Positions 21,653 through 33,627 of a DNA stretch of 64,000 nucleotides are shown here, piece after piece. Under the pieces are notes generated by a model. The model was not told where the DNA came from. It saw nothing but the letters and a program-made list of their open reading frames with translations, and did not search any database. The position numbers and the translations under genes were made by a program. Each line of letters starts with the position of its first letter. Position 1 is the stretch's first letter. Source of the stretch: Isoetes taiwanensis (Eukaryota; Streptophyta; Lycopodiopsida; Isoetales; Isoetaceae); contig JAJEKV010000005.1 of assembly GCA_021234155.1 (NCBI GenBank), positions 24,753,584 through 24,817,583 of the forward strand, written 5' to 3'.

Positions 21653-22937
21653 GTACTGTGAAAGCTACTGGAATATGTACTTCAAGTTGGTGTTGTGGTC
21701 ATTGCAACTCTAATGAATGTATGATTCTTCCTATTTCTAAAGTTTGGCATACCATTACAGCGTATACGAATGGCCACAGAGAGATTTTGCTTGTCTTGCA
21801 TAAGGATGATTAAACGGTATAGAGTCCATGCTTTTGATCCAAATTGTCATGACTATAAACTTCCTGCATGCGGCCGGCTGGTTCCAAGTTTTGTGCCAGT
21901 GGCATTGAATGTTATTTATGACTTTTGTCGTTAAAATATTCTGATTTGAATTTGCAGTTTCAATTGTTGCCCTTATGTGTAGAATGCATGTATTTGTAGT
22001 GCACTTTCTTTGGTATATTGTATAACTTTGAGCACGCATTCTGGAGCAAGATTTTAAGAAGCTTGCAGAAACCTTTATGTCATATCTGTTGTAGTGAAAG
22101 AAGGCAATGCTAGTGAGTTTGAGTTATAACATGACCAATTGCTTGTAGTTTAGGACACTTTAATTAGTGTTTCCATGTCATTTAGTACCTAACGTAGCAG
22201 TGGAGTTGCTTGTTTTAGCTTCTCTAGATATTTCTGTAATTCATGGTTTTATTTCACTGAATAAAGCAATTTCGCCTAAGGTTTTAGTGGCTTCTAAATT
22301 GGCAGTGCAAGCAAGACTTTATCCAAGTCTTTCCAACACCTCTAGTACAATGCACATGGTGGTTATCTCGATTTCTTCACATTTCTTCATCAGCTCGAAC
22401 GCTGTTTCATTTTGAACTTTTGAAACTGTTGTACCATTTTGAACTTTTGAAACTGTTGTACAAAGTTCTGTTCAAAACATTTGGTATACTATGTTGCCTT
22501 CATAAAGGTATTGATTGATTACCACATTAGGATCACATAGTGGCGTTTCTGTTTCCAATATGGCGGATGCCAAACCAAATGATGCCAAACCAAGTAATTT
22601 CTATTGTCCTAAGGTAATTTTCTACATGGGAGAGGGTTTCTATAATCACACCATACAATCTCTCTCTGATACTAGAAAGATATTACACCAAACATCTAGA
22701 TACAACGAATAGCATTTTTGAGCATCCATATCCGCGGGAAAAAAAAACTAAGCCATTAAAATCGCCAGAAGAATAATTTCACATGTTGAAAAATATCAAC
22801 TTTAGCCAAGGTGAAAAAATAAACAAGGGTTTTACTCAACCAAGTTTAGCCAAATAAAAATATAAAATCTTTTCATTTTATATAATTTAGCCAACCTATT
22901 TTTTAATAATGAAGTTCGATGGCCCTTAAAATTTACC
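21653..22937. other. Intron or intergenic stretch after the P4-ATPase exon, with a perfect 27-bp tandem duplication
   Basis: It starts with a GT donor (21653). A possible decayed exon lies near 21890-21930 (VPVALNVIYD, weakly like the PVIALGVFD block of P4-ATPases). Two exact 27-bp units lie at 22408-22434 and 22435-22461. A weak open frame spans 22167-22415 on the plus strand; I do not recognise it. The rest is AT-rich. Confidence 0.45.
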
Positions 22938-23413
22938 CTGCCTAAGGTCCTAAGGTTAAGAATAAAACTCATTTACTTACCCTTAACCGGCAGGCTTTCA
23001 GATCAGTGCATCCCTGGCCGTTGATTGCTGCCCTGTGATAGGGCATAACAGGCAAGTGGAAACAGGGAAGAAGAGCAGCAGCGTTGCAACTTTGCCCTGG
23101 ATTCAGCTTAGGGAGGATTTTTTGCCCTGGATTCAGCTTCGGATGCTGATAATCCAGTCTAGGACTTGATAACCGAGCTCTGGACTCCTGATAACCGATC
23201 TTTGGCCCTCCGAAGCTGTGATAACCGAGCTATGGAAGCTCAGATCCTAGGTATGGATGAGGCAGCTTGCTTGCCCGGTTAAAGGGGATAAACACCCCTG
23301 CTCGCCCATTACCTCAGATAAATGGGCTCGCCCCTCCGGGCTCGCCCATTTATCTGAGGTAATGGGCTCTCAGGGGTGTTTATCCCCTTCCTCAATCCCC
23401 TAAGTGTGTTACA
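22938..23413 (-). repeat. Gypsy LTR terminal fragment, copy 3, split by an insertion
   Basis: 22938-22983 and 23390-23413 together match the starting end of the LTR at 8770-9192: CCTAAGGTTAAGAATAAA, CATTTACTTACCC, then CCTCAATCCCCTA and TGTTACA. About 406 bp lie between. The insert opens with TTAACCGG (22983-22990), mirrored by CCGGTTAA at 23275-23282. It also holds a doubled TTGCCCTGGATTCAGCTT (about 23092 and 23122) and three TGATAACCGA words, and finishes with the hairpin listed separately. Confidence 0.75.
23282..23389. repeat. 108-nt near-perfect inverted repeat (hairpin)
   Basis: Two 46-nt arms pair at all but about three positions around a 16-nt loop that is itself partly self-complementary. 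The arms begin AAGGGGATAAACACCCCT and contain GCCCATTACCTCAG / CTGAGGTAATGGGC. The only mismatch block is GCTC opposite TCTC. Such tight pairing suggests a young foldback element terminus or a source of hairpin RNA. Confidence 0.9.
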
Positions 23414-23816
23414 AATACGTGGCATTTTTATGGACAGCAGATTTTTTGAGATTTAAGGCTGGCTTAAACATGCCCATGTCCGACATTTACAGCATTGCAT
23501 CATGGCATATCAGGTCATATAACACCGAAACATAAAATGCTTTAGTAAATCCCCCACTCCATCATAAACAAGGGCTTAAATAAACAATGTCTACGTGTAT
23601 ATATAAGTAAATCAATTGTGCAACATTACAACTATAACCGTATAAAAAACCACGACGATAATGATAATGATGACGGGAAGAAGGCATTTAGGGAGGCGGA
23701 GCCGTGACTTCTGTCTTTTAATGGTTTGTCGCGATAATAAAAGCTACATTCCACCGCGGTGCTGGCGGAAAGCGCGTGAGCCCACTGAAACAATTATTTT
23801 TTATTCTTTGAAGAGT
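23414..23816. other. Downstream flank of the subtilase gene
   Basis: No other gene is seen. On the minus strand AATAAA lies at 23805-23800, about 12 nt past the subtilase stop codon, and can serve as a near-upstream polyadenylation element. The rest is AT-rich sequence. Confidence 0.5.
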
Positions 23817-26144
23817 TCAGTATGGCTCTTGCCTGCTAACGGCGATAGGGCTCTGCACAAGACGACTTCCGTCCGTCCACAACAAGAGACCAAAGACGGT
23901 CTCGGAATCCCCCGGCATTATTGAACGTTGCCTCAGTGCCGTTACCTTAAGCGTGAAGCTCAGTTTTTGCTTCAATTTTGTAAACACTAGCCTCTTGGGA
24001 TTCACTTCCAACTTAATTCCCTTTGGAGCCACCACACTGGCCTGGTACGCCGAATTTGCAGATCCGACATTTGTAACTGTCCTTAAGAACGTCGTCGACA
24101 AGTCCCCCTTTTGGCTCTGATCAAAGACTGCAGAAAACGAGGGATAATTTAAATCTTCAGTCCTTGAAGTAATTCTGGGACAAGATACTCCGGAAGACCT
24201 GGATACCATTCTCACTGCCTTGTCTGAGTAATTCAAGCTGCAAAGAAAATTCACATAATCTTCAACACCCAGATCGTAGACGAGACCCGGATCGACAGCC
24301 CTTTCTGGATTTGTAAGGCCGGACCCAAAATCGAAAGGTGTAGAAATATTGCCGGTAGCCTCATCTGACATGATATTCTTGGTATTGTCAAGGAGAGTGG
24401 CGGTTGTCATGAGCGCGGATTTAATAGCAGCAGGACTCCAATCAGGATGAGCACCCTTCAAAAGAGCTGCAAGGCCACTGACATGAGGGCAGGCCATGGA
24501 GGTACCCGATATGATATTGAATTTAACTCTTCTCATATCAGATGCCAAGCCCGTTGGGCCAACTGCGCCAGACCACGCTGCCAAGATGTTTACGCCAGGT
24601 GCAATCACATCTGGCTTCAATATCTGTGGAGTTTCTGGGTTAGGGCCTCTCGACGAGAACGATGCCACTACTGGTGCAGGCCTTGTACCCAAGACTGTTC
24701 CCCCAATTTGAATGCTTGCACTCGGCCTTTTTTTGGTTTTTATGTACTTCTTGATTATGCTGCCAGATGCATAACCTACAGCACTCGCCGGAAGCAGATG
24801 ACTATCTGCGATCAGCCCCTCCCCATCTGTCGCCGAATTAGCAAGAATCATTCCTCTGCCTCCTGCAGACAACACAACCCCGCCTTTCTCCACCCGTGGG
24901 TTGTTTCCCCTATCACATAACACTATCTTCCCCTGCACTAGCTTTGGATCTAAAGAGCCAGCCAAACAGAGGCTAGAACTATATGTATCGGTTCCGTTCT
25001 TAGCCAAGGAAGCATCTCCGGCATATATTAGAGGGATCTGCTCCCCCTCCAAACCCTTTCCACTATAAAGAGACACTCCTCTAATTATTTTGCCGTTACC
25101 AAGAAGAACAGTGGCAGGAAATGCACGATCCATGGTACTGGCACCAACAGTTGTAATCCATGGAGCTACATTGGTAACAGATAGCTCACTCGGCCCTTGA
25201 TTACCTCCAGAAGTAGCAACAAAAATGCCATGTCTCATGGCACCGAATGCGCCCAAAGCAATGCTATCGAGATAATAAGGCATGACACCACCGCCAACGG
25301 ACAATGAAATGATGTCCACTCCATCTTCAACGGCCTGATCAAACGCTGCCAGAATATCTGAGTCGAAGCAGCCAGAGGTCCAGCAAACCTTATAAGCAGC
25401 CACTCTGGCCTTGGGAGCCATGCCTTCAGCAGTCCCCTCGGCAAATCCCAGCATGCTGGCACGGTATACATAACGCCCAGCAGCAGTGGAAGCAGTGTGA
25501 GTGCCATGGCCATCGGAATCCCGAGCGGATTTGAACTCTGAGGTCTCATTTATGGGTCCGCTCATTGCCTCGTAGCCTCTGTAAAAATAACGAGCCCCCA
25601 CAAGCTTGTTATTACAATGTGAGGCGTTGAACCCAGGGCCAACTGAACATTTTCCTTTCCATGTCCCTGGCGGCGTAGCAAGGCGATATTCGCTGAAGCT
25701 TTTGCTCTCGGGCCAAACCCCTGTATCCAGCACCCCGATCACCACATTTTCACCATATTTAGACACAGGCCAGATCCCAGACGATGAGTTCAACCTTAGA
25801 AAACCAGGGCTGTGCGTTGTATGCAACCGCTTGACACCATCCGGGAACATCATCACAAAGCCAGCCATCTTTTCCATGGTTGCAACCTCTTCCGGAGTAA
25901 GCTTGGCGGCGAATCCGTGAAAAACACTATCATATACATGGATCAATCCCCTTTCTTCATAATGCTGCTGTGACATGACCACCGGACCTCGAACTGCGGC
26001 GAGAGTGGAGGCATACCAAGGCTCGTGGCTATCAAAATGAGAAGGCATCGCAGATTTATCCATATGGACAATGTAGCTTCTGCCAGCGTCATTAGCATGG
26101 ACTGCAAGCAAAAAGAAGAGCAACACGGCGAGCGGCATAGCCAT
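23817..26144 (-). CDS. Subtilisin-like serine protease (SBT1-type subtilase), secreted
   Basis: This is a single-exon gene encoding 775 residues from the chosen Met (26144); the in-frame Met at 26213 lies only about 10 nt past the TATA box, so it is unlikely to be transcribed. Residue numbers below count from 26213. Signal peptide 24-40 (MAMPLAVLLFFLLAVHA); I9 propeptide about 46-132; S8 catalytic domain from about 140. Catalytic residues are Asp163 (VLDTGVWPES), His236 (DGHGTHT), oxyanion Asn338 (TSGGNQGP) and Ser572 (GTSMACPHVSG). A PA insert (about 390-480) and a C-terminal fibronectin III-like domain (about 685-798, TVTNVGSANSAYQASV) follow. Length and domain order are normal, with no stops or frameshifts. 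The product should be processed in the secretory route and act in the cell wall. The substrate cannot be told from sequence. The absence of introns is usual for many SBT1 genes. Confidence 0.95.
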   Translation of the reverse strand: MAMPLAVLLFFLLAVHANDAGRSYIVHMDKSAMPSHFDSHEPWYASTLAAVRGPVVMSQQHYEERGLIHVYDSVFHGFAAKLTPEEVATMEKMAGFVMMFPDGVKRLHTTHSPGFLRLNSSSGIWPVSKYGENVVIGVLDTGVWPESKSFSEYRLATPPGTWKGKCSVGPGFNASHCNNKLVGARYFYRGYEAMSGPINETSEFKSARDSDGHGTHTASTAAGRYVYRASMLGFAEGTAEGMAPKARVAAYKVCWTSGCFDSDILAAFDQAVEDGVDIISLSVGGGVMPYYLDSIALGAFGAMRHGIFVATSGGNQGPSELSVTNVAPWITTVGASTMDRAFPATVLLGNGKIIRGVSLYSGKGLEGEQIPLIYAGDASLAKNGTDTYSSSLCLAGSLDPKLVQGKIVLCDRGNNPRVEKGGVVLSAGGRGMILANSATDGEGLIADSHLLPASAVGYASGSIIKKYIKTKKRPSASIQIGGTVLGTRPAPVVASFSSRGPNPETPQILKPDVIAPGVNILAAWSGAVGPTGLASDMRRVKFNIISGTSMACPHVSGLAALLKGAHPDWSPAAIKSALMTTATLLDNTKNIMSDEATGNISTPFDFGSGLTNPERAVDPGLVYDLGVEDYVNFLCSLNYSDKAVRMVSRSSGVSCPRITSRTEDLNYPSFSAVFDQSQKGDLSTTFLRTVTNVGSANSAYQASVVAPKGIKLEVNPKRLVFTKLKQKLSFTLKVTALRQRSIMPGDSETVFGLLLWTDGSRLVQSPIAVSRQEPY

Positions 26145-26220
26145 AGCCGAAGCCGGAGTCCTGAAGAGGGGTTCGGGCCGGGGGGCGAGGCGCCGGCCGG
26201 CATACCATAACAAGCCTAGG

Positions 26221-26226
26221 TATATA
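26221..26226 (-). promoter_or_regulatory. TATA box of the subtilase gene
   Basis: TATATA, read on the minus strand within TAAGCTATATACC, lies 77 nt upstream of the chosen start codon. Transcription would begin near 26190-26197, downstream of the alternative Met at 26213, which supports the shorter protein. Confidence 0.6.
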
Positions 26227-26229
26227 GCT

Positions 26230-29200
26230 TATCCGCGTGTTTCACCAACATCTGGCGTTTGATACTTTTGCATCTGCTGTAATTACCAGTATATACTGTC
26301 TATATATTTCATCTTGTTCGTCCACGTTGCCCAAAGTTGGTCGTTTAGGTTGTGGCTGCTTTTACTATTTTTTTCCTTATTATTTTATATGTATTTATTT
26401 AAAAGTTTGAGACGCTTTATTTCGACTGTGCTCGACTGTGCAGGTGGGTTCTTTTTCGATGGGTTGCAACCCAAAAGGGCAAACCCTAGGCATGGATCGG
26501 GTGAAAACACGATATGCCATGGATATTTCCATTAGAAAGTGGAGATTTGTGGAGAAAGATGGGATGAGGGATGGGAAAATTTGAAGGCCAAGTTGTTAAG
26601 GAGGAGTAAGCATGTAAACAACCGTATAAATGGTGAGCCCAATGAGTTCGATGGGAGGCATGCATGCAACGGTAGGATTGGTCTAAAAATTAGATCGGTT
26701 GTTTGTGTAACACAACAGAATTAGGCATAGGTAGTTGCAAAGACAGTGAAGCATGTGTTGCTGAGATGAAGCAAGTGGAGAAGCTCCCCCACCAATACCA
26801 TCAAAGTGGGCAAGGCAGACATGAAGAACCCCAAACGATTGGTTTAGAAGAAATGAACTATGACGTCCCCTGCTCGTATACATAAGGTATGCTAAACTTA
26901 ATAACCATTATTGATTGGGGCCGTTTTCTTCATCAAATTATTGTATACTCAACTGAAGAACCATTATTTAGTCTTTTTATTAATTCGTGGCAATTTTCTT
27001 CATCAAATTAATAACAGTTTTTTCTGTATATGGTCACAACCCATATACAAAACCATTGAAAAGAAAAGTGTAAATTTTATCACATTGTTTTCACGTTTGA
27101 AAACATAGCATATATATCCACATAGTAATAGTAATGATAGCTCATGAGGCTCAGGGATTCGAACCCTCATATTTTCTTTACCTACACATAAAATAAGAGC
27201 CAACAAGAGCCGAACAACGTAGCTTTCAGCTCCAACAAGAGCAGGACATATTCATTGACAAGCATAACCCATTGCTTCAAACAACTACTCTCATTTTATA
27301 AATGTCAAATCTTTTTATCTTGTTTCAGAATGCTTATCATTAGTAAGATTGAAGATCCAATATTACCTTTACATAATTTACCACTCTCAGCAAGCTGGAC
27401 CAAAAATATCCTCTAGTCCCGAAAGTGTAGTTGAAAAGATCAAAGATAATATCATAAACTCATTCATCAAGTCAAATACTCAAGTAAATGATTGAAGAAC
27501 ATATCCTAAAGTTGTTCGGACAACACCGAACATGCCAGGATTCTTAATCGTAAGACAAAAAAATCTGGGCGATGTTTGTGGCGGCATTGTTAGTTCACTT
27601 CTAAATGCAAGTCCTTCATAGTTTTGGACCTGACTTGAAGTAAATCCAAGTATCATACAAAAGTTCCTAGTCCAAAATGTACAGAAGTCAATTAATCTAG
27701 AATTTTTCAAATGTAATTGCATCTGAATTAATTACAAAACACAAATTATAAAAGAGGTCAAGCACTTACAGTTGTAATTTCAGTCTTGTTTTAATGCTTG
27801 TTGTGCGGATGTTTCAATACAAAGTTGATGAATCAATGGCTTACAGAGATACAAGAAAACAATATGAGATGAAAAACACATCAATATCATAATTTTAAAG
27901 TGCGGTTAAGAAAACTAGCACATAAAAGATGAAACTAACAAATTGCCTAGGAAGATGTTAACCATGTGAACATGTACCAATGGTAGCATAAGAAGAGATC
28001 TTTCTGCTGATTGTCAGATACCATATACAGTGATCCATCTCTCTATACCAAGGCTTGAAATTTTCCAATGCCTTTGAAAGATCTAAAATATGATACAGGA
28101 AAAGGATAATAAATAAAAACTAGTAAACGTGTGCACAGCGTTGTCGGGCTAATATCTTGCCATGTGTTTTTACTCGGCCTTCCATATCTGCAACTTCGAC
28201 AACATCGCATGCTGATATTGGCAAGAATGGACATTATTTGCTTTTGTAATTGGATATTGAAATTGTCTAATGATAATATCATCAATTTATTAACTTTGTA
28301 TTTATGGATTTTAGTCGAGAAAACAATACTTCATAAGGTATCTAGGGGGCAGTTAAATCTACCTCTAAAGACGAGAATTTGGAAAGACAGATCAAAACTT
28401 ATAATGTCAACCTTAGAAGAAGTTAAGTACATCAACAAAAAAATAGGTACATAAATGCAAAACACAAAATTTTGCTATGGTAATTTTGTTTGTGATTGTC
28501 CTCCTTATGATCCGCAACATTCCAACAAACTACATGGTATCCTAAGTAGTGCGTATGTAGTGGCATATTTGTATACATGATTTTGCTGTAGGATTGAGAT
28601 GATTGCGCCATTTTAATAGATGATTGGCAACTCGTAAATGACATGCAGATCTAGATTTCTTTCTAATGGCATAATCTTATTCATCTTCAAGGTTGTTCTT
28701 AGATGTTGATGTAACCATACCCACCATAAGATATGGATGTGATCTAGTCCATGGGATAATTTGCAGATGTAAGGTCTTTGTTATATGATTTGTATTTAAA
28801 ACAATAACTTGCACAATGATACAACCATATAAAACGTTTGAGCTAAGAAAATTGCATAAATCTTGGAAGATTAAAAAACTGGTTAATATGGCCACCGTAC
28901 ACACTTGTGGTGGTTCATGATAACATGGAATGATAATAGTCATCTGTCACTGTGTGAATGTGCATGGAATATATTTATCTTCAGTGCGTATGCTACATTT
29001 GAAGGCATTTGAATGTGCTATAGACTTGGTAATGTACCAAACTACAAAAACAATGGCCATTAAAAGTAAGTCATGCATGCATTCCAAAAATGTATCTAGC
29101 AAGAGTTTCACAAAGGACTTGATGAAGGATGGAATTCCTTAAGTGTAACTTGGACTGGGTTGGACAAAAGAAAAAAAGGATAATTTATAATGTTGCTAGT

Positions 29201-30416
29201 GTTATGCCCATGTTCTCCATTACCAAGAAAACAATCAAATTGAATGCCACTATAATTATTATGACAACATTAAAAAGTTGTACACTTGTTGTCTTTGAAC
29301 TTATTAATATTTCTCCCATAAACCCAACGATCACACCATCTAATGTTGTATATATCATATTCAGAAAACTGAAAGACATATCTTGCATAAAAGGGTTTGA
29401 ACCGTGTAAATCCAAGTATTTGCCATGCAAAATTTTAGAATCTTTTGAAGCGAGAAAGAAGATTTTGTAGTTTGTTAAAATCAAAAGAAAGCAGAAAGAG
29501 CATAAAGCAAATTTTGTAGGTTGATAAAATTCTAGCACTTCAAGGTTGAAGATATTCAACTCAGTTGAATTAACAATGCAAGAAATATCAATGCTATGCA
29601 GAATGTTAAATGCTATGCAGAATGTTAAATGCAAGAAATATCACAAACATGCAATAATTTGTTTTGGGGCGCTAAAGCAAAGCCATTATCTAAGGATAAT
29701 AGAGACACAATAAAGCATGACTTACCTTCCTGTTTGTAAATAGTTCCAGCTTTCCCTTAACTTTTTGTTGCCATTAACCACAATAGTTACATAGAGGCTT
29801 TTGGCAAATAAGCAATAACCTGCAAAAGATCTGAAGCTACCACATGCAGCTAAAGCAGGCCAAATGAGTTTATGCATACATCGGCTATGCTTGTCCCCTT
29901 TGCTCCAAGATCTCTCAACCCAATCATTATTTCACCAAAAAATATACATACAAGTAAGTAAGATAACCATGAAGAATCTAACATACAATCCACACATGAA
30001 ATGTAATGTCGTTAAACACATAACTAAGTCGTGTTCTACATAACTTAGCATCCATTAGCAATGCAAAAGAATTAAAAACATAAAAGCATGACTCCAAAAG
30101 TGTCACTATTTGGTCAAATGCTTACACTCATTTATTTCTGTTAGGCAAAAAATTTCTTCCTGCCCTTAAGAAAGCTGCATTCAAAGCCTTCAAAGTGGGC
30201 AAGCAAAATTGAACAGACAAATCAAGCTAACAGAAATAGTGAACTATAGGCATCTGGCACAGCTAAGGATTGCACATTATTAAATCACTGCCAACAAGTA
30301 TTTAGCCACATTAAGACCTGGAATTTGTTCTTGAACTGATGGAAGTAATATTTAAATCAGAGCCATAGAATGGTTAATTGGAGATATATCAGAGCAATAT
30401 CAGAGCGAAATAGATA
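26230..30416. other. Gene-poor AT-rich interval with a tRNA-like B box
   Basis: No coding region is recognisable; the longest frames (93-149 codons) lack motifs or domain character. GGGATTCGAACCCT at 27154-27167 is, on the minus strand, a perfect pol III B box (GGTTCGAATCC). A candidate A box upstream is poor, so this is at best a SINE relic. A short exact tandem (ATGCTATGCAGAATGTTAA twice) sits at about 29591-29630. Confidence 0.5.
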
Positions 30417-30523
30417 AATACCTCGGCATCTTTATATTACTAGATGACCTTAGGAATAATATTTACATAATATTTGTCATGTTTCCATAACCATTCGCTG
30501 TGGACCACTTCCCCGTGCTTGCT
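30417..30523 (+). repeat. Left arm of a 107-bp inverted repeat pair
   Basis: This segment, AATACCTCGG to GTGCTTGCT, recurs in reverse orientation at 33520-33627 at about 93% identity, including GATGACCTTAGGAATAATAT. The two arms enclose 3.0 kb. Similarity fades within a few bases on the outer side. They may be a pair of same-family fragments in opposite orientation or the ends of one element. Confidence 0.85.
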
Positions 30524-31954
30524 CCGTATCAATCCATCCCTTCTTAAGAAAGATCGTCCGCAATCGTCCAAGCTACGCTCCATAACAGTCCATCCCTTCT
30601 CAAAGTGGGTCACCCACGATCATCAAGAACCTAGAAGTTCCATAAACCTGCAAACTCAAGAAATAATTATGGATATTATTGTATTCTCATAGTACCATAT
30701 ATCCCTTGCACCTCCGCATTCCTAATTTGATTATATCACTGCAAAACATTTGTACTCCACGTTATAGATGCAACTTTCGTCAAGACAACTCTTCAAAAGT
30801 TTACGCCATGCACTCTTGTTCATGCCTATTGCGTTGCAGCACAATTGCTAATCTACCAAGAGGCATTCACATCTAGTATACATGTTCAGGCCTATTACGT
30901 TGCAATTGTAATTACCAATCTACCATGAGTATACACATAAAATTCCAATCTTTATTCCGCATAAATAAAATCCACTTACAAACTTTTTCATATACCTGTA
31001 CTATATGAAGCAAATTGATATTCTGCATCCAAATTTCGTATCCATATATTTGGCAGAGTTATTCAACGTCCTTGGCACCAAGCAATCTGCAAATAAAATT
31101 AAGTATGATTATAGGTAACCTCCAAGACCAATAGGCCTTTCGGATCTCCGTAAGCTTAAGAGTAATTTTGGTAGTTTCTCATTCTAGGCTAGAAGTTGTT
31201 TGACAATTGGCATAGACTCAGATATCCAGAATGTTCTTTCAGAGTTGGTGTGCGAATATGGTAGATAGATGGGTAGAATAAGTAGTAACGAAGCTCAATT
31301 CAGTTTGATCAGGGGTTTGGCTATGTCACACGTCTCTACAGCAAAAAGTTCTCGTCCGCACAACAAGCTAGTGCATATCTAGTACACCTAGTTCTCCAGG
31401 TTCTTCCAAATGCCATCCAACGTGTAATTCCATTAAAACTCTGAATCTGTCATTGTTACTCGATCCGTCCTTGTTGCTGTATACATCCAGCTCCTTTGCT
31501 TTCGGCTCCTAAAGAATTACTCCGGTCTTGTTTACAGTAACTGTCGCCAAGTCCACCTCAGTTCCACTAACTGCTCCGATATAGTTCCACCAATTGTGCT
31601 ATTGTGAACTCCAAAATGATAATCTCCTCTTCATTCCGATGCCATGCTCCAAAGATTTCCCAATTCGTCTATATGCCTGACCCCAACAGTTCTCCAGCAC
31701 AATAAGATCTAGTAGTACTTGCAAGACATGCAAAGGCCCTTGTATTTTTCCACCCCAAAAATTTCTTTTTCCAATCCAAAAGTACAATATGTCTTAGTGC
31801 CATTGCATATTCTTCTCACCAAATCGAAAGTACTAAACGACCATGCCCATGACCATAATCACTACTCCTTCTTTGATTCCTCTTACATATTAGAGAGTCC
31901 AAATTCCACTGATGATCCTATTGCCTATAGTTCCGAAGAGAACCGCAAATATCT
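30524..31954. other. Interval between the inverted arm and a minus-strand LTR; internal leader-like sequence
   Basis: From 31954 downwards on the minus strand this should be the internal region of an LTR element (see next entry), but no gag or pol is recognisable. An imperfect duplication of about 58 bp lies at 30818-30874 and 30884-30942 (CCTATT(G/A)CGTTGCA). It could be a non-coding, large-derivative type element. Confidence 0.4.
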
Positions 31955-32345
31955 GCTCTGATACCAATTAATACGCCTCATAGTATTTGGGATACTTATA
32001 TAGTCTTGAAATAATATTTTAGTAAATAAACAAGATCAACTTGAATTCACAACATCACAATATCATCACCACTGTTGAACAAGATCAAGAAAGAGAGTCT
32101 TTTAGATACAAAGAATATAAGAGCACAATTAACCACCTATTCAGATCTACTGGGTTATGGAAAAACACAAGCACCATGGCAAATACAAAGCTCTGGCTTC
32201 TGGCTTACTGGCCTTCCAAGCTAATCTGGCTAATCCAAGTAGCCACACATCAGAAAGCAATTGCAAAGCTGTAATGTCGTTGTCGCAGTGATCTGTGATC
32301 CCTTGTCACATTTTTTGCCATTACTCCTATATGTAGCACAATAAC
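31955..32345 (-). mobile_element. LTR 3' part and primer-binding site (minus strand)
   Basis: TGGTATCAGAGC, the exact complement of the initiator-Met tRNA 3' end, lies at 31966-31955 on the minus strand. The upstream sequence (31967 to about 32345) should be the 5' LTR. It includes GTTGTGAATTCAAGTTGATC and a T-rich stretch. The LTR start and its partner were not found, so the element is incomplete or its 3' end is too diverged to recognise. Confidence 0.6.
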
Positions 32346-32463
32346 AAGGGATTCTAGGGGGATTTGATATAGATATAATTCTTGAGACCATAGACCATAT
32401 CCCTAAAATAAATGAATGGGATGTTATTAAAAAAACATAGATTTAAGATACAAAATAATCACG

Positions 32464-32620
32464 TTAGCTCACTGGTTAGATTGGTTAAAGTAGTCTTAAT
32501 AGGACATTGAGTTATTTTGGTAGAGGTTCGAGCCCCCCGTATTTCATATTCTAAAACCTTAGGCGAAGCCGTATGGAGGCTCGATATTCCATTAAAACCT
32601 TAGGCAAAGTCGTATTTCAC
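32464..32620 (+). ncRNA. tRNA-derived SINE candidate
   Basis: TAGCTCACTGGTTAGA (from 32465) is a good A box, and GGTTCGAGCCC (32525-32535) is a B box, about 50 bp apart. Downstream, an AAAACCTTAGGCGAAG-like block occurs twice (about 32551 and 32595). This fits a SINE head followed by a family-specific body. It sits between the inverted-repeat arms. Confidence 0.6.
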
Positions 32621-33519
32621 ATTTCAAAATCATCGGCGCCCCCAATCATAAATGACCATAAGCGAAACGAGAGGTGCCCAGAGGCTCCAACACACGGACT
32701 AGGCCGTAGGATCCACAGATCCGACGATTGTGGCAATCCAGGCTACACCTCGTTTAGAATATGTAGTGCGGGGGTTTTCACTTATAAAAATCATGTTGTG
32801 CCTATTGTTATATATCTAAACGCTCAATCGGTCTTGAATTGGCATCTGGTACGGAGTCCTAGAATATAAGGTAGCATTTAGTGGGAGACTTATCCTATGT
32901 GCTATTGAAGGTAATATAGAAGTGAATCTCGAAGAAGGGACGTTATTTTATTCCACTAATAGCAAATAAGATTGACCTGTACACTCTTCTTGTTTTAATA
33001 TCATCTCCTGATGTAGAGGCATCAGAAAAAAGTCAAATTGGCCTTATATCTTAGACAACGCAAAACAACTTCTTTTTCTTTGCCACATTGTGTGCAAGAT
33101 TTAGATTAAAAATGTTTAGTTTGTCTAACACTTTTTTCTTTTAGAAACATCTGTCTTGCACTATTACATGTTGCCATTTAATGACCTCTTCAAATGCTCC
33201 CAAGGGTTGTCTATAGAACTTCTGAATTAAACATGGAACATGGACACGTTATTGATATATGATTGAAATAGAGATGAATTGTTTTTTAATGCTAGTTACT
33301 TATCATTTATAGATGCGACATTAGAGACATCTTCTTTAAGATCCAAACTGAGAAGCTGATTTAAAGAGTTTTTGCCATTTTCTAGTCTTCCTTATGCGTA
33401 TTGAGATTTTGCGCTCTCATGAAAAATTGAAAGATACATTCATTCTCCGAAAGCTGGGCATGTAAAATATCTGAGATCTATTACCGTAGTTTCTGAAACA
33501 TTTAGGCCAACTAATACCA

Positions 33520-33627
33520 AGCAAGCACGGGGGAGTGGTCCACAGTAAATGGGTTATGGAAACATGACAAATATTATGTAAATATTATTCCTAAGGTCAT
33601 CTTGTAATATAAAGGTACCGAGGTATT
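33520..33627 (-). repeat. Right arm of the 107-bp inverted repeat pair
   Basis: Reverse complement of 30417-30523 with about 93% identity. See the left arm. Confidence 0.85.

Noticed and set aside
22167-22415. Possible repeat-protein coding signal on either strand
   Set aside because: The open frame is short, the minus-strand version has several stops, and I could not match it to a family.
26145-26213. N-terminal 23-residue extension of the subtilase
   Set aside because: It would precede the likely transcription start and lacks signal peptide character.
27126-27206. tRNA gene on the minus strand
   Set aside because: Only the B box is convincing; acceptor and anticodon stems do not form.
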